This document shows, piece by piece, positions 25,040 to 34,400 of a stretch of DNA of 50,268 nt. The translations under genes were made by a program, and so were the position numbers. This DNA comes from Vallitalea longa. Lineage in GTDB: Bacteria; Bacillota; Clostridia; Lachnospirales; Vallitaleaceae. Location: positions 1-50,268 of the forward strand of contig NZ_BRLB01000028.1 of NCBI RefSeq assembly GCF_027923465.1, in the 5' to 3' direction. Position 1 is the stretch's first letter. Each line of letters begins with the position of its first letter. The notes under the pieces are model-generated. The model did not search any database, was not told the DNA's origin, and saw only the letters and a list, made by a program, of their open reading frames with translations.

Positions 25040-26776
25040 CTATTCATTGACTTTTAATGCAACTCTCACCAATGTTCCAGTACCTACTTTTGTTTCTATT
25101 TGAACTCCATAACCTTTACCACAATATAGCTTGATTCTTTGATTGACGTTGTTAAGACCAACTTTACTGAATTTGTTTTTATCCGATGTTGATTTAAAGA
25201 TTTTTTTCAGTATCTCATCTTCTATTCCAGGTCCATCATCAATTATTTCTATTATCAAATCCCCATTATCTATAAAAGATTTTATATTAATGTTCAGATC
25301 ATTATTTTCATCTCCTATACCATATATAATTGCATTTTCAACTATAGGTTGTAAAAATAATTTTGGGACCGTTAATTCCATACACTCATCGTCAATATCA
25401 TAAGTTACATTAATAGCTTCATTGAATCTTAGTTTCTGTATGACTATATAATTCTTAACATAATCAATCTCTTCTCCGAGAGTAATCATTTCTCTTCCTA
25501 AATTGGTACTTATCCTCAATAATTTGATTAAAGCTGTTATCGCCCTACTAACACTTTTGTTTCCTTGAATCTTAGCCATCCATTTGATTGTATTTAACGT
25601 ATTATACAAGAAATGGGGGTTAATCTGTGCATGAAGCGCTTCTAACTCCACTTCTTTCTTTTCTTGTTCTTCTTTTACCAATTTATCTATAAGCACTTCC
25701 ATCTCAGAAATCATATTGTTGAGACTATCACCTAGTTGTCCCACTTCATCATTGGAATGTACTTCCGTCCTAACGGTCAGATCCCCTTGTTCTACTTTAT
25801 TGATTACCTTCTTCATTTTCATCATGGGTTCAGTATATCTGATGGAAAAGAAAATCATGAATAGAATTATAACTATACCATATAGAAATCCTCCAAGGAG
25901 AAAATATTTTTGTATCTTGTTTATCTCTTCATATAGATATCCTGTGGAAATAGTCTTGATAATTTTCCATCCGTTACTTTCTATTGTAGAATAGATAGCT
26001 ACTTTATCTATTTTATCTTTGTACTGAACATAATTATTAAAATCCTTGCTACTTAGAACCTTTTGAGCATATGGCTGAGCTGTTATTGATGTACCTATTC
26101 TATCTTTATCTGTATGGCTTATTATGGTACCGTTTTTATCACAAATGAAAAGTTCAGTATTCTCATCATCAATTAAGCTTTTATAAGATTGTTCCAATAT
26201 GACTTCTTCCAGATCAATCAACAGATATCCATAATCATCTAGAGTATTGAAGTCTATAATTCTACGAGCCAGTGTGAAATAATATTTATCAAATATTCCT
26301 GATAGTATTTCTATATTCTCCTTCTTGGTAGGAATCCATATAGGTTGTCCAGAAGAATTTTCAAGTGCTTCATCGGCTTTATAATTGCTTGTTATCTTAG
26401 TTGCTCCAATAGAATAATTTCTCTCCTGCAAAAGCAGGTCAATCACTTCTATATCATCTCTTGACGTAATGAATCCTCTAAGTACGTTTTTGAAATCATC
26501 GACTCCATAGTCAGCTTCGTTTTTTAGCATATGAAGCAAATTGTTGTTAGATATTATTACTGTAGAAAATTCTTCAATATCCTTTAAAATAAAATCAATT
26601 TTTTCTCCTGTTTCAAATACGGATTGTATAGCTGTATCAGTATATTTATTTTTAATGATTTCCTTAACAGTTTTTGAATAGGTAATAGATATCGCTATTA
26701 CAGGAAGTGCAATCAATACTATGGCGATTATACCAAGTTTGACACGTAAAGCATGATATACCCTTATTCTTTTCAT
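25040..26776 (-). CDS. YesM-type sensor histidine kinase with Cache-like extracellular domain
   Basis: This 578-aa kinase has TM1 at about 13-33, an extracellular sensor of about 255 residues and TM2 at about 291-312. HAMP (about 313-366) includes EQGDLTVRTEVHSNDEVGQLG. The kinase domain has phospho-acceptor H388 in HAQINPHFLYNTLN, the N-box PIVENAIIYGI and the G-box IDDGPGIED. The ATG at 26776 is preferred to one two codons earlier, because AGGAG is then 9 bases away instead of 3. It lies between the anchored binding protein and the regulator, so it probably receives the ligand signal from that protein. Confidence 0.93.
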   Translation of the reverse strand: MKRIRVYHALRVKLGIIAIVLIALPVIAISITYSKTVKEIIKNKYTDTAIQSVFETGEKIDFILKDIEEFSTVIISNNNLLHMLKNEADYGVDDFKNVLRGFITSRDDIEVIDLLLQERNYSIGATKITSNYKADEALENSSGQPIWIPTKKENIEILSGIFDKYYFTLARRIIDFNTLDDYGYLLIDLEEVILEQSYKSLIDDENTELFICDKNGTIISHTDKDRIGTSITAQPYAQKVLSSKDFNNYVQYKDKIDKVAIYSTIESNGWKIIKTISTGYLYEEINKIQKYFLLGGFLYGIVIILFMIFFSIRYTEPMMKMKKVINKVEQGDLTVRTEVHSNDEVGQLGDSLNNMISEMEVLIDKLVKEEQEKKEVELEALHAQINPHFLYNTLNTIKWMAKIQGNKSVSRAITALIKLLRISTNLGREMITLGEEIDYVKNYIVIQKLRFNEAINVTYDIDDECMELTVPKLFLQPIVENAIIYGIGDENNDLNINIKSFIDNGDLIIEIIDDGPGIEDEILKKIFKSTSDKNKFSKVGLNNVNQRIKLYCGKGYGVQIETKVGTGTLVRVALKVNE

Positions 26777-26797
26777 CTGCATTCTCTCCTGTGCCGA

Positions 26798-28315
26798 TTA
26801 TTCTTGTAATTGTATCTGTCTTAACTGGGAATATATCTTTTCACTAACTTCATTAGTATCCAAGTCATATTCTACCATATCATGAAGGTTGCTGATTATT
26901 ATTTGTTCTACATCGTAGAAATTAGATATCTGTGGTCTCAAGTACAGATTTTCAGGTTTCCAAGCATCTAGTACTGCACTCATATGTTTTATGAATGTAT
27001 CTTGTGTAGATATCTCTTCTGGATTGTTGATATGTTTATCAATCAATGTATCTTCATAAGGCGATTTTCTTGTGGGTAAACTTCCTCCTTCAGGATGTTT
27101 GAGTACCTTCAACTGCATATCTTTGGAGGTCGCCCAAGTTATAAAAAGCCATGACGCTTTTTTTTCTATATTTGTAGCATATTTATTAATTCCTATACCT
27201 GAACCGCCAAAGATATTGGCACTTTTCTCATCGCCATAGGGTAATATACAATAACCTACTTTTCCTGCGACTCTTGAATGAAGTTTGTCCTCCATATAGG
27301 TATAATTTTCATCCCAATTAGGCATCATAGCTATTTCTCCATTTCTAAAAGCATTGGCTGAGTCTGTCCAATTCCAATTTACACTTTGCGAAGAAGAAGA
27401 TTTTACTATTTCTTTATAGATATCAAGAGCTTTAATAAATTCCTTATCCTTGACATTGATATTAGTGAAAGACTTTAGTCCAAGAGTATTAATGTTATCT
27501 TCTATAAAGTAATCTCCTCCATAAGAAGCTAATACATTAGAGAAATCACAGAAGATGGAATTATGCTTCTGCGCCATATGTCCACTTCCATATTTAACTT
27601 CTTCATCGGGTACATTTTCATCAATCCAGTTTGCTACTTCAATGTATTTTTCCCATGTAAAATCTTTAGATCCTGGTGTAGGGTCATATCCATTTTGTTC
27701 CATGAATTGATCTTTGTATTTATCGAATATATCTTTTCTGTAATACAATATCATTGTCGTACTATCAAAAGGTACTGTATACAGGTTATTATCATCGGCA
27801 AAATAAGAAACTACCTGTTTTTGGTTATCTATAAAGTCATCAGTATAACCAATGATATGGGGATAATCAGGATTTGTATTATAGGGATTAAGAACCTCCA
27901 AATAGTCATAAAACCTATTTAGGGTTTGATAGGGATCCACATATATAAGCTGGTATTTTCCAGCTTTCGCTATAAAATCCAGATTTACCTTCTGCACCAA
28001 TGTATCAAAATCCACAGCTTTCACCTTAATATTGATGCCTGTAATCTTCTGAAATTCTTCACTTTCATGAAGAATTACATTAGCGTACAAATTATTTTCA
28101 ACAATAAAATTAAGAGTGATACCGTCGAATTGTCTAATATCATAATTCTCAGGTAAATCCAGATTCTCAAAATTCGTTCCATTTAGATTATTATCTTTTA
28201 TTTCAATATCTTGTTTTATTTCTCTACCATTATTCTCTTTCGAAATATAGGTTATAATCAAAATACCTACTACTACTATTATAGAAATTATTACTGTCAA
28301 AATCTTTCTGTTCAT
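26798..28315 (-). CDS. Membrane-anchored solute-binding protein, probable sensor component
   Basis: This 505-aa family 1 extracellular solute-binding protein carries an N-terminal transmembrane anchor (about residues 5-23, ILTVIISIIVVVGILIITY) and no lipobox cysteine. It is therefore tethered by a helix and not by lipid. Family features include GITLNFIVENNLYANVILHES, WEKYIEVANWIDENVP and KASWLFITWATSKDMQLKVL. AGGTGAC precedes the ATG. No permease is in its operon; it is followed directly by the kinase (22 bases) and regulator. This layout recalls the XylFII-LytS-YesN three-component xylose sensor of Clostridium beijerinckii, though that binding protein is of a different (RbsB-like) fold. Confidence 0.85.
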   Translation of the reverse strand: MNRKILTVIISIIVVVGILIITYISKENNGREIKQDIEIKDNNLNGTNFENLDLPENYDIRQFDGITLNFIVENNLYANVILHESEEFQKITGINIKVKAVDFDTLVQKVNLDFIAKAGKYQLIYVDPYQTLNRFYDYLEVLNPYNTNPDYPHIIGYTDDFIDNQKQVVSYFADDNNLYTVPFDSTTMILYYRKDIFDKYKDQFMEQNGYDPTPGSKDFTWEKYIEVANWIDENVPDEEVKYGSGHMAQKHNSIFCDFSNVLASYGGDYFIEDNINTLGLKSFTNINVKDKEFIKALDIYKEIVKSSSSQSVNWNWTDSANAFRNGEIAMMPNWDENYTYMEDKLHSRVAGKVGYCILPYGDEKSANIFGGSGIGINKYATNIEKKASWLFITWATSKDMQLKVLKHPEGGSLPTRKSPYEDTLIDKHINNPEEISTQDTFIKHMSAVLDAWKPENLYLRPQISNFYDVEQIIISNLHDMVEYDLDTNEVSEKIYSQLRQIQLQE

Positions 28316-28442
28316 TTATGTCACCTGCTCTATTATATATTCCATATTAGCTAGTCATTTCAAAACAATAAATATTGTCACAACATTTTATAATTACCTT
28401 TCATATAATTTAAGTAGAATAATACAAAAATCATATACCCAA

Positions 28443-28482
28443 GATGAAAATATAATATTAATTGCATAAACATATTTTCATC
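28443..28482. repeat. Inverted repeat downstream of the SpoIID-like gene
   Basis: GATGAAAATAT (28443-28453) and ATATTTTCATC (28472-28482) are perfect 11-bp arms separated by 18 bases. No T-run follows on the minus strand, so it is either a weak terminator for the upstream gene or an operator for the SBP-kinase-regulator operon starting at 28315. Confidence 0.5.
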
Positions 28483-28544
28483 ACACTGATATTGATTTGT
28501 TAAATTATTATACCATATTATAATCATTCTACAAAAGGAAATAT

Positions 28545-31001
28545 TTAATATATTTCTTTGATTTTAGTTCCATTATAGTAATGGCTTAATATCTCTTCAT
28601 ACTTGTAACCTTTATCAACCATGCCTTTTACACCATTTTGGCTCATTCCTACTCCATGACCGTAACCCCCTCCTCTAAAGAGTATTTTGATTAGGTTACC
28701 GTCTTTATCATATTCTTTATCCATAATATAAAAAGCACTTGGCATCATTGACCCTCTGACTTCCCTACCATCTTGTAAAATGACAGGAGCCGTTTCTTCT
28801 CCTTTGATATAACTGTAAGGCGAAATCAACAATCTGATATTATATTCAGTTGATACCTTCACAACACCTTCTGAACCTTCAATAAGCATTTCTGTTATAA
28901 TACCGCTTTTTCCTCTTTTGTATACAGCAATATCTTTTAATTCTCCTATACCATCTATTGGTCTACTTCTGAATATCTTATTTTCATCCAATGTCTTTAT
29001 CTGTTTCGGTTGTATATCATATCTCTTGCCTATGGTATTATTGATAGTTGATTCAATATGTTCTCTAGTCAACTCAACTGACCATCTGTAATAGGAGAAT
29101 TGCTTATCATAGCTGTCGATTGTATCCTCCAATATGAATTCTCGAAACAATTCTTCATCTTGCATATCTTGGTATTTGGTTTCTCCATCAAACTGAGGAC
29201 TTCCAGTAAGATATTCAGGCGAATAATTTGGAAATTCATGGGTACTACCATTTGCCCATACATCACCTGAACTTGCTGTATATCCGCAAGAAGTGGAAAA
29301 GAAATTAGCCGAGACAACATTACCATTATAAGTAAGCCCTTTTCTGCTTGTCGCTTTTACAGCTTCTATTGATGTTTCGTTCTCTGGAGTATTATTATAG
29401 ACTTGCGAACTGACACTATCTATGACATGTGCTCCATACTTACAATAACTGTTGGAATTAAATTGTGTATATGCATAACTTCTAGCACATACCGCTTGAG
29501 TTTTAGCCGGTTCCAGCCCATATGAAGTAGGCATTTCACTAGGTACCACCGCATATAAATACTCTTCTATGGGGACTTCATTAATAATCAAATATCCTTC
29601 TGAATCTTTTACTATTTCTAATTTTCCTCTATAAGAAGGTATAAAAGCTGAATTACCATTACCTCTTTTAATATTATTTATTGTTATCTTACCATCATTC
29701 AATGGTTTTATATATACTCTGTTACCATCTCTAAAATAATCATTGTTGATATTAGTAACTTCATTAGCCTTTACCTGTTTTTTATCATTTTCATATTCAA
29801 TAATATAATCTGTCGATGCTGTCACTTCTACCTTATCATGATATTTGTTTGCAAAACCAGTTGTGCTAATCAGCACTCTAATATCTTTCATATCTACTTT
29901 ATCCCTTATGATTGCAGCACATACATAGCCATTATCATCAACAATGAAATTAGTTGATTCATATCCGACAATGATATTACTGACACTCTTAAAGTGTAAT
30001 CCATCTACTGTAGAATATACTTTTGCATCATCAGTCAAAGAGTATGTTCCTAATTCATTAATATCAACCTTATCATTACTTATTGATAGTACTTTGTTGG
30101 ATATCATATTTTCTTTTAACAATATTCCTGTTATATGTCCATCATTGATGATTATATCCCCTATACAGTTTTTCTTATGCTTGTATTGATCATGATTTAT
30201 AGTAAAATCTCGACTGACACCACCCATAAAAACTGTAGCTACATTTTCATTTATTTCTTCTATATATGCATTGGTCAATTTAGGTATTTCATTCCTAATT
30301 TCTTTTACTGCAACGATTTCCCTATTTCTTATTATCACTTCTATTTCTTTATCAAGATAACAATCCAATGTCAATCCTTCAAAAGTATACATACCGTAAT
30401 TAGTAGCCATCTGCCAAGATCTAAGACTACTACTATTAGCTGGCGTTGCAAAAACGATTAATTTCTTAGTCCTGATTCCACCTTCGTCCTCATTTTTTTT
30501 GCATAGTACATCATAAAAAGACATAAAATCATTATAATCCACTGCATCATCATTACTATCAAAATCAATATCATGTTTTTTCAAATCAATATCAAATCTT
30601 TGGCTTACAGTCTCTAATTCTTTATTGGTTAATGGCCTTAAAGGATTAAATGTTTTAGTTCCTCCCAGCATCCATTTATTAATAACAACAATATTAATAT
30701 ATTTATCGAACCAATTATCAGGCGTAGAATCTTCAAATTCAATTTCTCTATCACTTATTTCAATTGTTTTCTTATCAAAATTTGCAAGTGCAATCATTTT
30801 TGCTGCTACTGCTCTTGTTATTACCGTATCACTTTTGACAGTGACTGGTTCGTTTGTATCTTTTTTTGTATCAGGTGGTGTTTGAATAAGTTCGTCATTT
30901 TCATTATCTATATTATTATCCTCTAAAGTGTCTTCTGTTTCTGTACAACCACTAAGCATAATTATAACCAACACAATCATCATTAATTTTATATACCTCA
31001 T
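28545..31001 (-). CDS. SpoIID/LytB-domain lipoprotein with SLH-like N-terminus
   Basis: This 818-aa cell-surface protein is far larger than sporulation SpoIID (about 340 aa). The lipoprotein signal ends MLSGC (Cys19). A single SLH-like module follows (about 55-135; VITRAVAAKMIALANF, WFDKYINIVV), then an acidic EF-hand/dockerin-like stretch DIDFDSNDDAVDYNDF. The middle is beta-rich. The SpoIID domain includes VPIEEYLYAVVPSEM, KTQAVCARSYAYTQF and SANFFSTSCGYTASSGDVW, and the C-terminus has RGGGYGHGVGMSQNGVKGM. SpoIID is a peptidoglycan lytic transglycosylase acting on denuded glycan, so remodelling of the vegetative cell wall is a reasonable role. The start at 31001 follows TGGAGG; an upstream in-frame ATG lacks a site. 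Confidence 0.85.
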   Translation of the reverse strand: MRYIKLMMIVLVIIMLSGCTETEDTLEDNNIDNENDELIQTPPDTKKDTNEPVTVKSDTVITRAVAAKMIALANFDKKTIEISDREIEFEDSTPDNWFDKYINIVVINKWMLGGTKTFNPLRPLTNKELETVSQRFDIDLKKHDIDFDSNDDAVDYNDFMSFYDVLCKKNEDEGGIRTKKLIVFATPANSSSLRSWQMATNYGMYTFEGLTLDCYLDKEIEVIIRNREIVAVKEIRNEIPKLTNAYIEEINENVATVFMGGVSRDFTINHDQYKHKKNCIGDIIINDGHITGILLKENMISNKVLSISNDKVDINELGTYSLTDDAKVYSTVDGLHFKSVSNIIVGYESTNFIVDDNGYVCAAIIRDKVDMKDIRVLISTTGFANKYHDKVEVTASTDYIIEYENDKKQVKANEVTNINNDYFRDGNRVYIKPLNDGKITINNIKRGNGNSAFIPSYRGKLEIVKDSEGYLIINEVPIEEYLYAVVPSEMPTSYGLEPAKTQAVCARSYAYTQFNSNSYCKYGAHVIDSVSSQVYNNTPENETSIEAVKATSRKGLTYNGNVVSANFFSTSCGYTASSGDVWANGSTHEFPNYSPEYLTGSPQFDGETKYQDMQDEELFREFILEDTIDSYDKQFSYYRWSVELTREHIESTINNTIGKRYDIQPKQIKTLDENKIFRSRPIDGIGELKDIAVYKRGKSGIITEMLIEGSEGVVKVSTEYNIRLLISPYSYIKGEETAPVILQDGREVRGSMMPSAFYIMDKEYDKDGNLIKILFRGGGYGHGVGMSQNGVKGMVDKGYKYEEILSHYYNGTKIKEIY

Positions 31002-31396
31002 CAAATAACCTCCATATATTGTTTCATTTGTAAAATATATACTCCACACTTATTTTATCATATATTATTCATTTATACTAATGATTATAGTTACCTATGA
31101 AATATTTTGTTACTTGTTAATAGTAAGTAATTTCATCTTGTATAATATATATATTATTAAGGGCTTGTTTATGTCTATTTTTTAAAAAAATAACTATTTT
31201 ATATTTTTTTATGATGGATACCAAGTAAAAAATTTCACTTTATATTCTATATTACCCATAAATTTCCTTATAAGCACTTAACAAGTAGTGATTATAACAT
31301 TCACATATAGCACACTATCATATTCTCCTACATGTATTTAGTAACATTTCACAAAGTCTTCATTATGAATCGACATATATTTCATCCTTCATTGTA
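31002..31396. other. AT-rich divergent intergenic region
   Basis: No gene is visible. It must hold the promoter of the SpoIID-like lipoprotein (minus) and leads to the gltB promoter (plus). A TATGAT near 31065 on the minus strand is a candidate -10, without a convincing -35. I see no riboswitch or T-box. Confidence 0.4.
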
Positions 31397-31425
31397 TTGA
31401 ATTATCTAATAATTTATGGTATACT
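31397..31425 (+). promoter_or_regulatory. gltBD promoter
   Basis: TTGAAT (31397-31402), 17-base spacer, TATACT (31420-31425). Transcription would start near 31432, giving a 34-base leader to the gltB ATG at 31466. Confidence 0.7.
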
Positions 31426-31465
31426 ATCTAAAATACTCTCTATACAACAACAAGGAGGCAATGAT

Positions 31466-34400
31466 ATGAATAACTCTTTTGGCTTACCTGAGAAACAAGG
31501 TCTTTATGACCCACAATTCGAGAAAGATAATTGTGGAGTTGGTTTTGTTGCTCATATGAAAGGTAATAAATCCCATACAATAATAGAACAAGGATTAAAA
31601 GTGTTAGTTAACCTTACTCACCGTGGTGCTGTTGGTTCTGATCCTGATTCAGGTGACGGTGCTGGTATTTTAATCCAGATTCCACATAAATTCTTAACAA
31701 AAGAAATGAACGAATTAGGCTTTTCTTTACCCGAAGAAGGCAAGTACGGTGTTGGAATGGTCTTTTTACCTCAAGAACCCAATGCTAGATATTTCTGTGA
31801 AGGTGTATTCGAAAAATATCTAGAAAAAGAAAATCTTGATCTAATAGGCTGGAGACATGTTCCCGTTAATGAAAGAGCATGCGGTTTGACAGCTAGAGGT
31901 ACTAGACCAATGGTACACCAGATATTTATTAAAAAAGGTGATTTATCAACTACTGAATTCGAAACAAAGTTATTTGTAGTTAGAAAACTAGTTGAAAAAG
32001 CTATAAGAAAGGCATCTCATGCATATACTGAAGCATTCTACATATGTAGTCTTTCAAGTAGAACGATGATATATAAAGGTCAGCTTCTTGCTAGACAGAT
32101 ACCAGAATTTTTCCCTGATCTACAAGATTCTGATATGATAAGTGCAATAGCCTTGGTCCATCAAAGATATAGTACTAATACTTTTCCATCATGGGATAGA
32201 GCTCAACCTTTTCGCTTCTTAGCACATAACGGTGAGATTAATACCCTAAGAGGCAATGTTAACTGGATGAACGCAAGAGAAGGTATTCTTAAATCAGATA
32301 TTATAGGCGAAGATGTAAAAAAATTATTCCCAATAATTACACCTGACGGTTCTGACTCTATGAACCTAGACAATGCTCTTGAATTATTAGTGGCTAGTGG
32401 AAAATCATTGACACATGCCATCTCTATGCTGATACCAGAAGCTTGGCAAGAACACTCAACCATGGATGAGAATAAAAAAGCATATTATGAATATCATGCA
32501 AAATTGATGGAACCTTGGGATGGTCCTGCTGGTATTGCATTTACTGATGGTATTAAGATAGGGGCTACACTTGACCGTAATGGACTTCGCCCTGCAAGAT
32601 ATTTAGTTACTGATGACGATTTAGTAGTTATGGCATCCGAAACAGGCGTACTACCTTTTGAGGCAGAAACCATTATCAGAAAAGGAAGATTAGAACCTGG
32701 AAAGATGTTCTTAATTGATACTGAACAAGGAAAAATAATATCCGATGAAGAAATCAAAAAAGAACTATCTAGTAAAAAATCATATAAAAAATGGATAGAT
32801 AAGAACAAATTGATTATAGAAGATCTTCCTACTCCTCATGATCCTCAAATACTTAGCCAAGACAGGATTAAAAGATTACAGAAAATTTTTGGATATACAG
32901 AGGAAGAACTCAAGAGAGTTATCGCACCTATGGTTGATTTAGGAAAAGAACCTATAAGTTCTATGGGTAACGATACTCCACTAGCAGTATTATCCGAAAA
33001 ACCTCAATTACTTAGTAATTACTTCAAACAACTTTTTGCACAAGTAACTAATCCTCCAATCGACCCTATTCGTGAAAAATTAGTTATGTCATTAAAACAA
33101 TTCCTAGGTTACAAAGGTAATATACTTGGTGAATTGAACGAAAAGAAAAATATCAATTTCATAGAACTAGATACACCAATATTAGATAACGCCAATTTCG
33201 AAAAGATACGTCATATTCATCACAAGGATTTCAGAGCAGTCAAGATTCCTATTATCTTCCCTGTCAGCAAGGAAGGAAAAGGTCTAGAAGAAGCTCTTGA
33301 TTCTCTTAATGAACGCGTAATAAGCAATATAAATGAAGGTTATAACATCATTATCTTAAGTGACCGTAATATTGATAAATACAATGCACCAATACCAAGT
33401 TTATTAGCTACTTCTAGTGTACATCATCACTTAATCAAGCAAAAACTAAGAACCAAAGTAGACATCATTGTGGAAACAGGAGACGCTAGAGATGTTATGC
33501 ATATGGCATTGTTAATAGGTTACGGTGCTACTGCTATCAATCCTTATATTGCATTTGATACTATAATGCATCTTGTTGAAGATAAACTATATGTTACAGA
33601 AGACATTTCATATGATGAAGCTTACTCAAGATATAAAAAAGCTCTTGGTAGTGGACTTCTTAAGATTTTATCTAAAATGGGAATCGGTACTCTTCAGAGT
33701 TATCATGGAGCGCAGATTTTTGAAGCTGTAGGAATCAAGAGTGATGTTATTGATAAATATTTTCCTAATACTCCTTCAAGAATTGAAGGAATTGGACTTG
33801 ATATAATTGCAAAAGAAGTCATCATTCGCCATAATGCAGCATTCAATTCTCTTAGAAATCCATACAAAAATCTGTTAGAAGGTGGTAATTTGCATTGGAG
33901 AAAAGAAGCAGAAACACATTTGTTCAATCCAGATACAATCAGTAAATTACAGCATTCATGTAGAACAGGTAATTATGACCTCTATAAAGAATATGCCAGC
34001 CATATAAATAATCAAAGTGAAAGATTATGTACCATAAGAAGTATGTTTGATTTTTCAACAATGGGAGCAATCCCTATTGACGAGGTAGAGCCTATAGAAA
34101 ATATAGTCAAAAGATTTGCAACGGGTGCTATGTCATTTGGTTCTCTTAGCAAAGAGGTTCATGAGACCTTAGCTCTTGCAATGAACAAAATTGGTGGTAA
34201 ATCCAATTCAGGTGAAGGTGGAGAAGATCCTAAAAGATTCGTCAAAGATACTGATGGAAATTCTAGAAATAGTGCAATTAAACAAGTAGCATCAGGACGT
34301 TTTGGTGTAACAGCTGAATATCTTGTCAATGCAGAAGAAATTCAGATAAAAATGGCTCAAGGAGCTAAACCAGGTGAAGGTGGTCATCTTCCAGGACACA

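Noticed and set aside
31397-31465. Extended gltB start giving 23 more residues
   Set aside because: The extension runs through the -35/-10 promoter and lacks a ribosome-binding site; AAGGAGG precedes the ATG at 31466.
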